From contig NZ_LN868935.1 of the NCBI RefSeq assembly GCF_001244735.1, positions 92,109 to 156,108 of the forward strand: a DNA stretch of 64,000 nt. The letters are read 5' to 3'. The notes beneath the pieces were generated by a model. That model worked only from the letters and a program-made list of their open reading frames with translations. It searched no databases and had not been told where the DNA came from. This document shows, piece by piece, positions 28,301-37,686 of the stretch. This DNA comes from Bacillus andreraoultii. GTDB taxonomy: Bacteria; Bacillota; Bacilli; Bacillales; Caldibacillaceae. How positions within the stretch are numbered: the stretch's first letter is position 1; every line of letters starts with the position of its first letter. Both the position numbers and the translations under genes were made by a program.

Positions 28301-28866
28301 TTCATTAAAAAAGCCTACCCTACGAATACAAAAGGATAGACTAGAATCTTAAGCGAATCGTTTCTCTATATGAGGCTCTAGATTGATTGAACTCTTAGGT
28401 TGTTCAAAACAATCTATTTCATTCCCTTCTTACTCTACTAAAAATATGAAATTTACTTTTACTAGTCGTTTATTACTTTTCCTTTGTACTGTGCAAGTTG
28501 TACATTTTCCCTGCTAATATTTACAGCGAAACGATTGATAATTATTTTTATTCTCCATACTAACTAACAATCTCTCTTTCATTGTAAACTTGAATGACTA
28601 GAGTGAACGGAAAGTTTTTTAATAATTTGTGAAAGGAGTCTCAAATAAACAGTAAGTGCGAACATCAACACATGAGGCCATTATGATATGTCATCCATCT
28701 CATATTCTAGAAATATAGATTTTTTAAAAATTAGATTTTACCCAATAAATCGATTGGAATGTATTGAATCAAAAGCCTATAACTTAAATTCAACTTTTAT
28801 AAAGAAAGGCAAACAGAGAATCGATACATATGCTTCTCCACTTGCCAAATAAGATCATTTCATTTT
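28301..28866. other. 566-bp AT-rich gap, nothing recognised
   Basis: Between the ArAE-type gene and pepV, both on the minus strand. I see no open frame with a ribosome site, no repeat unit and no riboswitch core. It must hold the promoter of the ArAE-type gene and the end of the pepV transcript. Confidence 0.4.
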
Positions 28867-30279
28867 TTACGCCTTTGCTAATTCATAAATCGCTTGTGCA
28901 TAAATAGCGGTGGCTTTTAGTAAATCGTCTACATAAGCGTACTCGTCTTTTTGATGCATGACATCTTCTCTTCCTGGGAATAAAGCACCAAACGCAACTC
29001 CATGTTTTAGTGCTCTTGCATATGTACCGCCGCCAATCGCAAGGAGCTCTGCTTTTTCACCAGTTTGTTCTTCATATACCTTTTGTAATGTTTGAATGAG
29101 TGGGTCGTCTTCTTTAACATACATCGGTTTCGAATCTGTAAAATTCATTAATTGAAGGCCCGTTTTGTTTAATTTTGTTTCAATTTTTCTTTTTCCTAAA
29201 TCAATGTTAAAAGTAACTGGATACCGCATATTACATCCAATTCTTCCTCCAGTTGATTTATTGTATTCCATTACACCGAGGTTGATTGTAAGTTCCCCAG
29301 AAACCTCATCCGAAAATTGGATATCAAATACTTCACCACGAGACTGACGATAGAATTCGGAAACAGTTTGAATAAACTTAGATCCAAATTCATCAACATT
29401 TACTCTTTCTAAAAATTTTGCTAAAAGGATACCTGCGTTTTTCCCATTTTTCGGTTCAGCTCCATGTGCACTTACCCCAACTAATGTAAGTACCATCTCG
29501 CCATTCATAACAGATACCGTACCTTTTATGTTCTCACTTTGTAAATATTCATGAAAGTTCTGCTCAATTTCTTTTCCACCATCTTTAACTTTTAGATGAG
29601 CTTCCGCATAATCAGGAACCATATTATATCTCCGACCAGATTGAAAAGAAATGAGTTCAATCTCCTTTTCTCCCCTAGTAGTTTCAAGTGGTTGCACAAT
29701 GTCAAAATCAGAAATTCCTTTCTCTGCATAAATAATTGGAAAATCTGCATCTGGAACAAATCCTTGTGTCGGCATTTCTTCAACGTTAAAATAATGATCG
29801 ACACAACGCCAATTACTTTCTTCATCCGTTCCAAGAATTAAGCGAACTCTTTTGTTTAATGGTAGACCGAGTTCTTTTACAATTTTCATCGCATAATAGG
29901 CAGCCATTGTTGGACCTTTATCATCACTTGATCCACGAGCATAAATTTTCCCGTCTTTAATTACTGCACGATATGGATCAACACTCCAACCGTCCCCCTC
30001 TGGTACGACATCGAGATGACCTAAAATTCCAAGTAGCTCGTCCCCCTGGCCCATTTCAAGATGTCCAGCTAAATTGTCAACATTTTTGGTAGTAAAACCA
30101 TCTTTATTACCAAGCTCAAGCATGAATTGTAATGCCTCTTTTATTCCCGGTCCTAGTGGAGCATCCGCTGTTGCATGTTCTTCATCTAATACACTTTTAA
30201 TTTGTAAAAGTCCTTGCAAATCACGAATAAAGTCAGATTTTCTTTTTATTACTTCTTCCATCCATCTTACTTGACTCAT
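28867..30279 (-). CDS. pepV: Dipeptidase PepV (M20)
   Basis: Zinc dipeptidase of the M20A family, cytoplasmic, cleaving dipeptides. Metal and catalytic segments: GHLDVVPEGDGW (His, Asp), GSSDDKGP (bridging Asp), GTDEESNW (general base Glu and metal Glu), PDADFP, and the final AFGALFPGREDVMHQKDEY with the last His. 470 aa is the family length. ATG 30279 is chosen for AAGGAGTG 9 nt upstream; GTG 30300 precedes that site. Confidence 0.93.
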   Translation of the reverse strand: MSQVRWMEEVIKRKSDFIRDLQGLLQIKSVLDEEHATADAPLGPGIKEALQFMLELGNKDGFTTKNVDNLAGHLEMGQGDELLGILGHLDVVPEGDGWSVDPYRAVIKDGKIYARGSSDDKGPTMAAYYAMKIVKELGLPLNKRVRLILGTDEESNWRCVDHYFNVEEMPTQGFVPDADFPIIYAEKGISDFDIVQPLETTRGEKEIELISFQSGRRYNMVPDYAEAHLKVKDGGKEIEQNFHEYLQSENIKGTVSVMNGEMVLTLVGVSAHGAEPKNGKNAGILLAKFLERVNVDEFGSKFIQTVSEFYRQSRGEVFDIQFSDEVSGELTINLGVMEYNKSTGGRIGCNMRYPVTFNIDLGKRKIETKLNKTGLQLMNFTDSKPMYVKEDDPLIQTLQKVYEEQTGEKAELLAIGGGTYARALKHGVAFGALFPGREDVMHQKDEYAYVDDLLKATAIYAQAIYELAKA

Positions 30280-30319
30280 CACAAACACACTCCTTATCAC
30301 TTATATAGATTGAACAATA

Positions 30320-30579
30320 TATTATATAATTACCAAGTTTTCCCTTCCTATTCTACTCTTTTATTCCAGGAATGGAAATGGTCTATGATTGTCATACCTT
30401 TACTAAGTTTATTAAGTATCTCTCCCTACTAGATGACCATTTCATTGAGATGTAACTCAAATCGGTCACCTATCTCCCTTCTACTTGACCTTCGTAAGGC
30501 GTCTACACCCCCTTTTAGATGAGCGTTTATTAAAACTTGACTCGAACAAAGCGTCTATCCCACATGAAAGGGCAACAAA
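30320..30579. repeat. Degenerate 52-bp-type repeat units
   Basis: Intergenic stretch with recurring CTAGATGACCATTTC, GGCGTCTACAC and AGCGTCTATC pieces spaced about 52 bp, like worn copies of the tandem units at 34119-34318. Confidence 0.35.
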
Positions 30580-30616
30580 CGAAAAGATTAGCCAATTTCT
30601 TGCTCACGCTAATCTC
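30580..30616 (-). terminator. Terminator of the Lnr-like ABC operon
   Basis: Minus strand GATTAGC and GCTAATC stem followed by TTTTCG, 14 bp after the last permease gene. Confidence 0.7.
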
Positions 30617-30629
30617 ATCTTTTCTTTCA

Positions 30630-31733
30630 TTATTTTCGTTCCATCACATGAATACCTATCCCAATAAGGACAACACCCATTAACAATAAAATACTCATCG
30701 GTTGCATTAACTCTCCATATGATGCCCCATAAATTGTTGCCCCTTTTAATGCCTCCATTCCATACGTAATCGGAATAAATTCAGAGATTTTTAGTAAAAC
30801 TTTTGAAGACACAATTTCTAATGGCCAAAAAGCCCCTCCAATCATAGCCATACTAACTGAGACTAGTGGGATGATTGCATTAAAGTGTTGCACGTTCTTC
30901 ACAACACTAACAAGAAACATCGCTAATGAAACGATGACAAACGTATATGGAATTAAAATAATTAATGTTTTACTAAATCCACCGTAAAAGTTAACACCTA
31001 CAACAAAGCGAAATACGAAAAACAATAGGACAACTTGAAGATAGCCGACGAGAAAACTATAGAATAAATTTCCCGTATAGATTTGCCATTTTCTTAACGG
31101 TGACAAAATCATTCGATCCCATACACCTTGGCTTTTTTCTTGTAAAATATGAAGAACATTAAAGGCAATCGTAAAAATAACAAAAAATAAAGCTGAACCA
31201 AATAATGTTTGTAACTGATTATCTATAATAATCGAGTTATTACCACGAAAGGTAAGAACATCAACTTTAAACAAAGGTTCCTTCTCAATACTCTTCAATT
31301 CTTGTTTTATTTGTTCAATCTTGTGATTCTCCCCTTGCAACTGTTTTTCGATATTATTTTCTATTAATCGATCGGCGTATATAGATTGAAGATAATTTTG
31401 CAAGAGTGGGATATCCGATGTATTTTCCGCAATAATCATTTTATAATTATCGTTCAATAACTCAACTGCCGCACCTACATCCCCCTCACGAACCTTCTGC
31501 CTCGCCGTACTCTCGGAAACTCGTGTAAACTCGAAAATTTCAGAACTTGACAGGTCTTTCCACAATGTCGTCTTTTCTATATCGTTTATATGTGAATAAA
31601 CAGGAATCATCACTTTTGTATATTGAGCATTCCCTAAAAAGTAAGCAAAAAGTACACTCATTGCGATCATTCCAAGAAAAAGGAGTGGCTTACGAAACAG
31701 CAAACAAAATTTTGTTTTTATTATATTAATCAT
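30630..31733 (-). CDS. ABC-2 type permease (LnrN-like)
   Basis: 367 aa: one N-terminal helix (KPLLFLGMIAMSVLFAYFLG), an extracytoplasmic domain of about 140 residues, then five to six helices including the ABC-2 motif region GVWDRMILSPLRKWQIYTGNL. It overlaps the upstream permease gene by 4 nt. With that permease and the ATPase it forms a three-gene exporter resembling LnrLMN (linearmycin resistance) of B. subtilis. The neighbouring LuxR-type two-component genes support this. Substrate inferred as an amphipathic antibiotic or lipid. Confidence 0.78.
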   Translation of the reverse strand: MINIIKTKFCLLFRKPLLFLGMIAMSVLFAYFLGNAQYTKVMIPVYSHINDIEKTTLWKDLSSSEIFEFTRVSESTARQKVREGDVGAAVELLNDNYKMIIAENTSDIPLLQNYLQSIYADRLIENNIEKQLQGENHKIEQIKQELKSIEKEPLFKVDVLTFRGNNSIIIDNQLQTLFGSALFFVIFTIAFNVLHILQEKSQGVWDRMILSPLRKWQIYTGNLFYSFLVGYLQVVLLFFVFRFVVGVNFYGGFSKTLIILIPYTFVIVSLAMFLVSVVKNVQHFNAIIPLVSVSMAMIGGAFWPLEIVSSKVLLKISEFIPITYGMEALKGATIYGASYGELMQPMSILLLMGVVLIGIGIHVMERK

Positions 31734-32989
31734 ACGACATCTCCTCTCTTTGGAAAGCTAATCACCGCAATAATCAGTAAGCAAAAACCAAAAAATAGGA
31801 GATAAATGATATGATCTAGAATTCCTTGTACACTAGACCCTTGCAAAACTTGTAACAATGCGGCCATACCTGCTCCATTCGGTGTAATGTTACCTAAAAA
31901 CTCCATAACAGGCGAAATATGTGCGATTGGTGTATAGCTCCCACCTAATAATGAAAGAATGGCTACAATAACACTACCAAAAAATCCCGACACTGAGTCA
32001 CTTCCAAATCGAAAGTTAAGCGCTGTTAGTAATGCGGCTAAACCACCAATGGAAAAACTTAATGAAAGAATAACGACGAAAAGTGCCGTTAACTCCTCCC
32101 AGTATACTTTATACAGGAGTGCTGATACCCCATATAAAATACATTGCTGAATGATTGAAAATAACATGGTTGAAAAAAATATACCAAAAAAATAGGACCA
32201 TCTTGATGTGTTTGATAAAATTATTCGGTTAAAGACATGGAATTGTTTCTCGTTGTATGCAAAAGAGCTAATCATTGAAGCGACAAATAAAATAAACATA
32301 ACAGTCATGCCTACTGTGTAGTATTGCATTGAATTAATTGGTTTTTTCTTTGTTACAAAATCAATCGTACCTATTTGTTTGTTATTGTTTACATCTAGTT
32401 GGATACCAGCTTTATTTGCGATAGTCATGGTTGAAAACATTTTCTCATACTGGCTAACAACGTCTGTAACAACATTGGAAGCAACTTGTTTCCCTTCATT
32501 TTTATAAATTTTAATCGCCGTGTCATTTCGTTGATTAAGCATGACATTTGATAATACGTTAAAAGTAAAATGCTCTGGAATTTCAATAATTGCTGCATAA
32601 TCATTGTCATTTTTTATTTTTTCTAGTTGGTTAAGGTCAACTGGATAAACTTGAAAATATTTTTTAAGTTCTTTACTACCTAACACATCATTTTTTAATA
32701 TCGATACTGGTTTTAGATTTTTTGCCCCTTCGATCATCTTGTTTTGAGCTTCTTTCGGTAAATTTAAAGTTTCAATTTTTTTAATAAAGGTAGCCATTCC
32801 ATCTTCTTCATTATCCATATTTACAATTGCGATTTTTGCTTGAATAGCAATTGAGTCATTCGATAAAGCCCCTCCTAAAGCAAACCCAAGAATCGAAATA
32901 AGAATAAGTGGCATAAAGAGGAGGATGAGTAGCTCTTGTCTGTTCCTAAAGATAATCAATAAATCCTTTTTAATAAATGGAAAGATCAT
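31730..32989 (-). CDS. ABC-2 type permease (LnrM-like)
   Basis: 419 aa with the same architecture as its partner: a first helix at about residues 20-40, a large external domain, then a cluster of helices with FNRIILSNTSRWSYFFGIFF and GGSYTPIAHISPVMEFLGN (conserved in ABC-2 exporters). Positioned 16 nt after the ATPase gene and overlapping the next permease gene by 4 nt. Confidence 0.78.
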   Translation of the reverse strand: MIFPFIKKDLLIIFRNRQELLILLFMPLILISILGFALGGALSNDSIAIQAKIAIVNMDNEEDGMATFIKKIETLNLPKEAQNKMIEGAKNLKPVSILKNDVLGSKELKKYFQVYPVDLNQLEKIKNDNDYAAIIEIPEHFTFNVLSNVMLNQRNDTAIKIYKNEGKQVASNVVTDVVSQYEKMFSTMTIANKAGIQLDVNNNKQIGTIDFVTKKKPINSMQYYTVGMTVMFILFVASMISSFAYNEKQFHVFNRIILSNTSRWSYFFGIFFSTMLFSIIQQCILYGVSALLYKVYWEELTALFVVILSLSFSIGGLAALLTALNFRFGSDSVSGFFGSVIVAILSLLGGSYTPIAHISPVMEFLGNITPNGAGMAALLQVLQGSSVQGILDHIIYLLFFGFCLLIIAVISFPKRGDVV

Positions 32990-33005
32990 TTCTATTTTCC
33001 TCCTC

Positions 33006-33938
33006 TTAATTTCTTAATGCTCTACCCGTCAGATGAAGGAAAACATCTTCTAACGTCGGTGTTTTCACTTCAATAGAAATTAAATTCGCATTTGTTTCTT
33101 CAGCATAATGAGTTAGTGCTCTAAACAAGTTATACTCCTTTGGAACGATGAGCGTTAGAGATTGGTCTTGTACTTGAACTTGGCGAATATTCGTATCTTG
33201 TCTTAAAACACGAATGAACTCTTCATTCATTCGTTCTACTTTCATGATAATCGTGTTCTCAGATGATAGGATATTTTTTAATTCTTGTTTTGTTCCTGAT
33301 GCGATAATATTACCTTGATCCATAATGTAAATTCGGTCACATAAAAATTCAACTTCTTCCATATAGTGACTTGTATATAACACCGTCATCCCTTGTTCTC
33401 GATTCAACCTCTTCACCGTTTCTAAAATATAATTCCTTGACTGAGGATCAATGCCTACAGTCGGCTCATCCATGATAATAATTTCAGGATTATGAAGTAA
33501 TGCTATACCGATATTCAACCGTCTTTTCATCCCACCGGAATAAGTTTTAACGAGATGTTTTTGCCTATCCGTTAGACCGATTTGCTCCAACACTTCAGCA
33601 ATTCTATTTTTCAATTTCTGCCCCCTAAGTCCATAAATCTGTCCAAAAAATTGCAAATTTTCCTCCGCTGTTAAATCTGAGTAAAGGGCTATTTCTTGTG
33701 GAACAACACCAAGTATTTGGCGGATTTTTTCCGGCCTTTTAATAATATTTTCATTTAATAGGCGAACATCACCAGAAGTAGGAACAATGAGCGAAGAAAG
33801 CATTGAAATCGTTGTCGACTTTCCCGCACCATTCGGTCCGAGCAGGCCAACAATTTCTCCTTTTTCCAAATACATGTTTACTCCTTGAACAGCCGTTATA
33901 CCTTTAAACTTTTTTGATAAATCAGTTACCTCTAACAT
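33006..33938 (-). CDS. ABC transporter ATP-binding protein (LnrL-like)
   Basis: 310-aa DrrA/CcmA-type ATPase: Walker A GPNGAGKST (residue about 34), Q-loop VPQEIALYSDLTAEENLQF, signature YSGGMKRRLNI, Walker B IIIMDEP and H-loop YTSHYMEEVE. The C-terminal domain ends TPTLEDVFLHLTGRALRN, typical of drug-export ATPases. First gene of the exporter operon. Length and neighbours fit LnrL. Confidence 0.88.
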   Translation of the reverse strand: MLEVTDLSKKFKGITAVQGVNMYLEKGEIVGLLGPNGAGKSTTISMLSSLIVPTSGDVRLLNENIIKRPEKIRQILGVVPQEIALYSDLTAEENLQFFGQIYGLRGQKLKNRIAEVLEQIGLTDRQKHLVKTYSGGMKRRLNIGIALLHNPEIIIMDEPTVGIDPQSRNYILETVKRLNREQGMTVLYTSHYMEEVEFLCDRIYIMDQGNIIASGTKQELKNILSSENTIIMKVERMNEEFIRVLRQDTNIRQVQVQDQSLTLIVPKEYNLFRALTHYAEETNANLISIEVKTPTLEDVFLHLTGRALRN

Positions 33939-34118
33939 CGATTACCCCTCCCTTTTCTCTATGTTAAGAAAAATCCTCCATTAACTAACGTATCCAGCGT
34001 CACTTCATTAACTAAAAAATGTGACTTAAGTCATTTTTTGATTAAAGTTTCAAAGAAAAAATAAAACTTCGTGTGTAAGCTCCTATCATTCAGTTGAATA
34101 GCCATTCAACCTTCTATC

Positions 34119-34318
34119 GGTCATCTAAAACTCTTCTAGATGACCGTTTCCTCCTTTTTGACCGCGATTTGGGCATCTAGAACTGCTCTAAATGACTGTT
34201 TCTTCCTTTTTTACCACGATTTTGGCGTCTACAACTCTTCTTCATAACCTTTCCAACTTTTTTACCGCAAATCGGGCATCTACACGAGTGAAACGTCCTT
34301 TTTTCCGTGATAGCCCGA
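34119..34318. repeat. Tandem 52-bp repeats, about four units
   Basis: Units begin near 34119, 34172, 34224 and 34275 (spacing 53, 52, 51). Each has GG(T/G)C(A/G)TCTA, then AACTCTTC or AACTGCTC, then a TGACCGTTT-like segment and CCTTTTTGACCGCGATTT or a variant. The first unit holds the hairpin TCTAAAACTCTTCTAGA. No coding potential. Confidence 0.75.
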
Positions 34319-34410
34319 TAAAGAAAACTAAAGGGATGCTCGAGCCTTCCTTAGAGCGCATAAGCATATAGGAATGTAAGGATTGGAAAATTTATACATT
34401 CCTATTAACA
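34319..34410 (+). repeat. 168-bp dispersed repeat, copy E (internally deleted)
   Basis: Starts TAAAGAAAACT, jumps to GCTCGAGCCTTCCTTA and ends with GGAATGTA...TACATTCC followed by TATTAAC. The middle third is missing. The end hairpin shows a compensating change compared with GGAAAGTA/TACTTTCC in other copies. Confidence 0.65.
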
Positions 34411-34442
34411 AAAAAAGGCCATTAAAAAAGGCCATTTTTTTA
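34405..34442 (-). terminator. Probable terminator of the decayed gene
   Basis: Minus strand AAAAATGGCC...GGCCTTTTTTT just after the stop codon of the 34446-35135 gene. The stem is short and slightly bulged. Confidence 0.5.
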
Positions 34443-34445
34443 AAA

Positions 34446-35135
34446 TCATGGTTTTATAACCGTTCTAATTGTAGATTCGACAAATTGAGATTCATAATTA
34501 GTGTTACTTACGTCGAATGGATGTGGGAATGCGAGAACTTGATAGTTCTTTTTCTTTATTGTATTTGGTAATGTCATTTCAAATACCTTTTTTTCATTTG
34601 GATTAACAGTTACAAAGTGAACAAGTTGATTATCTATTAATGGAACTTGCTCCCAGTCAAGCAATGCAATTAAAGCATAATTTACAACTTCATCAGTTGC
34701 GTTACCCACTGTTAAATAGACACTTTGTCCACGATTTGCAGAAGTTAACGAATTTAATTCTGATTTACTTTCACTTAAAAATACACCATCAATTGTGCCT
34801 TCACTAGTAGTGGCTATAGGAAATATACTCTCAGTGAAAAGGGGTTGCTTATTTTCAATATCATACCGAAGAGATAATATCTGTTTCATGGATAGCACCG
34901 GATCTAAATCAAATTCCTCAATTAATAGATTCGTTTCTTTTATAACTAAATAATCTACTTCCTTTGTTTCGTCACCTATTTCATTCAAAATTTCTATGTC
35001 TATCTCTGTATTTGCTTTTACTTTAAATTGATAACTTGTTCCTCTTCTTCCATTTGCTTCAAAATCAACTTGTTTAAAATTATTGAATACTAATAATTTA
35101 TAGGTTCATTATTTATAAAATGAGACAGTGATCAT
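34446..35135 (-). pseudogene. Unknown protein gene, apparently frameshifted near its start
   Basis: A good ribosome site (AAAAAGGAG) precedes ATG 35135, which gives MITVSFYK and then TAA TGA. The same frame then continues without stops as TYKLLVFNNFKQVDFEANG through to 34446 (ending TIRTVIKP). Removing one T and adding one T around 35107-35111 would restore an uninterrupted protein of about 229 aa. The present longest intact frame starts at TTG near 34988 and lacks a ribosome site. The C-terminal part looks like a beta-rich domain (VYLTVGNATDEVVNYALIAL). No family recognised. It lies inside the Lnr-like locus. Confidence 0.6.
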
Positions 35136-35163
35136 TTGGTTTAAATCTCCTTTTTATTTACAT

Positions 35164-35274
35164 TTAAAGTACTTCCATTATCAATAATTTATTGTTTTTT
35201 CCATACATACCAAGACCTATTCCCCAAAATAATAATAGACAAGACAAAGCTACGACTCCTACTTGTATTAACAT
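35164..35274 (-). CDS. Possible 36-aa single-helix membrane peptide
   Basis: ATG 35274 to TAA 35164 encodes a peptide with one hydrophobic helix (VGVVALSCLLLFWGIGLGMY) and a short basic tail. The upstream AAGAGTGA is only a modest ribosome site. It directly precedes the decayed unknown gene on the same strand. Could be a real small protein or chance. Confidence 0.35.
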   Translation of the reverse strand: MLIQVGVVALSCLLLFWGIGLGMYGKNNKLLIMEVL

Positions 35275-35457
35275 TCATTCACTCTTGATACCTATTAATT
35301 GAATAATCTAATTATTCACTAATTTAGTTATATCCTTACTTCCTCAACCGTAAATACAAAATATCAAATTTACAAGTAATTACACTGTATTATTACTTTA
35401 TATTGATTACAAAAAGTAACTACTTTTTTAGCTATCTGTTCCATTGTAAGGGGAGTT

Positions 35458-36102
35458 TTAGGCAATATCATTTTTCACTGCAAAAATAGCTAATTGTGTT
35501 CGGTCACGTAAATCAAGTTTCTGTAAAATTTGCGTGATATGATTTTTTACTGTCCCTACTGATAGATGTAATTCTTCCGCAATTTCTTTATTTAATTTCC
35601 CCTCTCCAACAAGTTTCGTAATCGTAAGTTCTCGCGGAGAAAGGGGGAATTCTTTTTTCTTCTCCGCCTTTTGTAACAGCCTTGGCATAACATTAGCAGC
35701 TACTTCTTCATTAATTGGTAAACCCCCACGAAAGCAGCTATAAACTGCCTCTACTAATGTTTGTCGTTCGGCTGTTTTCAGTAAGAAGGCATTCGCTCCA
35801 TATTTTAATGCTTGAATGGCATACTCATCATCATTAAAAGTTGTTAATATTAAAATCTTCACTTGTGGGAAGCGCTCCTTAATTACCCTCGTTGCCTCGA
35901 TCCCATTCATTACAGGCATCCGAATATCCATTATTACAAGGTCAATGATCTGTTTCTCAATCATTTTTATTGCTTCTTGTCCATTACTCGCTTCAGCTAC
36001 GACACGAATCTTGTCATCTTGTTCAAGCATCAATTTTAACCCTTGTCTAACGATAGACTGATCTTCCACAATTAATACATTCCATCTTGTCAATCTCCTC
36101 AA
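35458..36102 (-). CDS. NarL/LuxR-type response regulator (LnrK-like)
   Basis: 214 aa: receiver domain with acidic pocket VEDQ, phospho-Asp in LVIMDIRMP (about residue 59) and Lys in LLKTAE. A LuxR helix-turn-helix follows (LSPRELTITKLVGEG, then KEIAEELHLSVGTVKNHITQIL). The TTG start overlaps the kinase stop codon (TTGA), so the pair is translationally coupled. Probably activates the LnrLMN-like exporter genes. Confidence 0.85.
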   Translation of the reverse strand: MRRLTRWNVLIVEDQSIVRQGLKLMLEQDDKIRVVAEASNGQEAIKMIEKQIIDLVIMDIRMPVMNGIEATRVIKERFPQVKILILTTFNDDEYAIQALKYGANAFLLKTAERQTLVEAVYSCFRGGLPINEEVAANVMPRLLQKAEKKKEFPLSPRELTITKLVGEGKLNKEIAEELHLSVGTVKNHITQILQKLDLRDRTQLAIFAVKNDIA

Positions 36103-37214
36103 GCCTCACTTTCAACCCGATTTTTAATAGGTGAACCCGTTTCCTTAATAGGAATCATTCCCTTTACAACAAACTCGTCATTTGCTTGATAGACAGATAG
36201 CAATCCCCCTTGTTCCTCAATTCGTTTTCGCATATTTTGTAAACCGAAACCTTCTTGAATTGGCTCTTCTTTATAAATTTTATTTTTTATAGAAAATTCT
36301 ATATCACCAATAGCTGTTCGCCCCAATTCAATAAAAACTTCTCTTGAATTCGCGTGCCTCATCGCATTTGTTAATCCTTCTTGAATCACTCGATAAAGAG
36401 CAACACTTTGCTCATTCGTAAGACGGACGGATAGGACCCCCTTTTTCGTTGTTAATTGAACTAAAATATGACTTTCTGATTCTAATTTTTTTATTAACTG
36501 TAAAATCGTTGCCATTCCTTCTTGTTCAGTAGCTTTCAGTGCCCTTACTGCGAATCTCGTTTCTTCTAAACTTTCCCGAGCTAATATTTTTAACTCTTTA
36601 AAATCTTCCTCTCCCTTCTGTATCGATAGGATCTCCAATTGCATAAGCAAAGATGTTAACTTATGACCAACAGAATCATGAATATCCCGGGCAATTTTCG
36701 CCCGTTCTTCATATCTAGCCTCTTCTTCAGATATCGCTGCTAATCTCTTAAACTTCCGATACTCTCCAAGCAATGCTTCATACATATTTCTCTGGGTAGT
36801 AACCCCAGTTATAAGCATATTCATACGTAAAGCAATATAAAGTAAAGCAATGAAAAATAACAACAAAGCGCCATTTACTTTCCCGAATACAAGGAATAAT
36901 GTAAGAATAACGAAAGAGAGCAGAGATAATAGGATAAATTCTGTCCTTTTCAACTTCTCAACTGCTAAAATAACAAAAAATGTAAGTAGTACGAGGCTAT
37001 ACGGATTCATAGAAAAATAGTAAAGAACTAATAATAAGATCATATTGGTATAAAATAAAATAAACGGATTTGGCGAAACATTGTAAAAAAAATACATGAT
37101 TCCAACTACTACTGAAACGAGGAGAATGGGTACCGATTGAAGTGAACCTTCGTATATAAAGAAAATAATCCAAAGTCCAATGAAAATAAGAGTCTCATAA
37201 ATAAATTTATTCAT
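36099..37214 (-). CDS. Sensor histidine kinase (LnrJ-like, HisKA_3)
   Basis: About 371 aa with four to six N-terminal membrane helices and almost no external loop. A HisKA_3 dimerisation domain (IARDIHDSVGHKLTSLLMQL, His about 190) and an ATPase domain (QEGLTNAMRHA, EEGFGLQNMRKRIEEQGG-like ending) follow. Intramembrane-sensing kinases of this build detect membrane-active compounds. ATG 37214 is preferred; the frame extends to 37256, but AAAGGTAGATTAAGG precedes 37214. Confidence 0.83.
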   Translation of the reverse strand: MNKFIYETLIFIGLWIIFFIYEGSLQSVPILLVSVVVGIMYFFYNVSPNPFILFYTNMILLLVLYYFSMNPYSLVLLTFFVILAVEKLKRTEFILLSLLSFVILTLFLVFGKVNGALLLFFIALLYIALRMNMLITGVTTQRNMYEALLGEYRKFKRLAAISEEEARYEERAKIARDIHDSVGHKLTSLLMQLEILSIQKGEEDFKELKILARESLEETRFAVRALKATEQEGMATILQLIKKLESESHILVQLTTKKGVLSVRLTNEQSVALYRVIQEGLTNAMRHANSREVFIELGRTAIGDIEFSIKNKIYKEEPIQEGFGLQNMRKRIEEQGGLLSVYQANDEFVVKGMIPIKETGSPIKNRVESEA

Positions 37215-37617
37215 CCTTAATCTACCTTTTCTTAAACCTCTCATGACCGATGTCATAAATATACGGCTATATATTATAGTTTAAAATTACATGAAAGTTC
37301 CCCTTTGGTCAAAATTTTTTCGAAATTCATTTACATCGTTAAGCACATATACAAATATTGATTATTTTATTTGGATACCTTTCATTAGACGAGTCAGAAA
37401 TGCAGCTAATAAATGGGCTTACTAGAAAGGATGGGAGGCTTCAAAACCAATATCCCGCTCTTTATGTAGAATTTTAAAGTAAGTTTTTGAATACTGTCGG
37501 TTTGAATGATAATACTTCTCATTTTTAATTTCTTATACAAGTTTTGGGACTGTTCGAAGTGAAAATACCAATATTCACGTTAAATTAGAATATTGGTATA
37601 ACTAGGTTTTAAAACGA
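37215..37617. other. Intergenic region with a 12-bp palindrome
   Basis: No gene seen. Contains the perfect inverted repeat ATACCAATATTC (37565-37576) and GAATATTGGTAT (37588-37599), with an 11-nt gap and no T-run. It could be a protein-binding site or the remains of a mobile element. The kinase promoter should lie near the right of 37214. Confidence 0.45.
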
Positions 37618-37665
37618 GAAAAGGGCATCTAGAACAAAAATAACAATGTTCTAGATGCCCCTTTT
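37618..37665. terminator. Bidirectional terminator after terC
   Basis: GGGCATCTAGAACA and TGTTCTAGATGCCC form a perfect 14-bp stem with T-runs on both strands. The stem sequence matches part of the 52-bp repeat units (GGGCATCTAGAAC), so this terminator may derive from one. Confidence 0.85.
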
Positions 37666-37686
37666 GATTTTATCCATCAACTGGTG

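Noticed and set aside
34119-34318. CRISPR array
   Set aside because: Units of about 52 bp follow one another directly, with no unique spacers of constant length and no cas genes.
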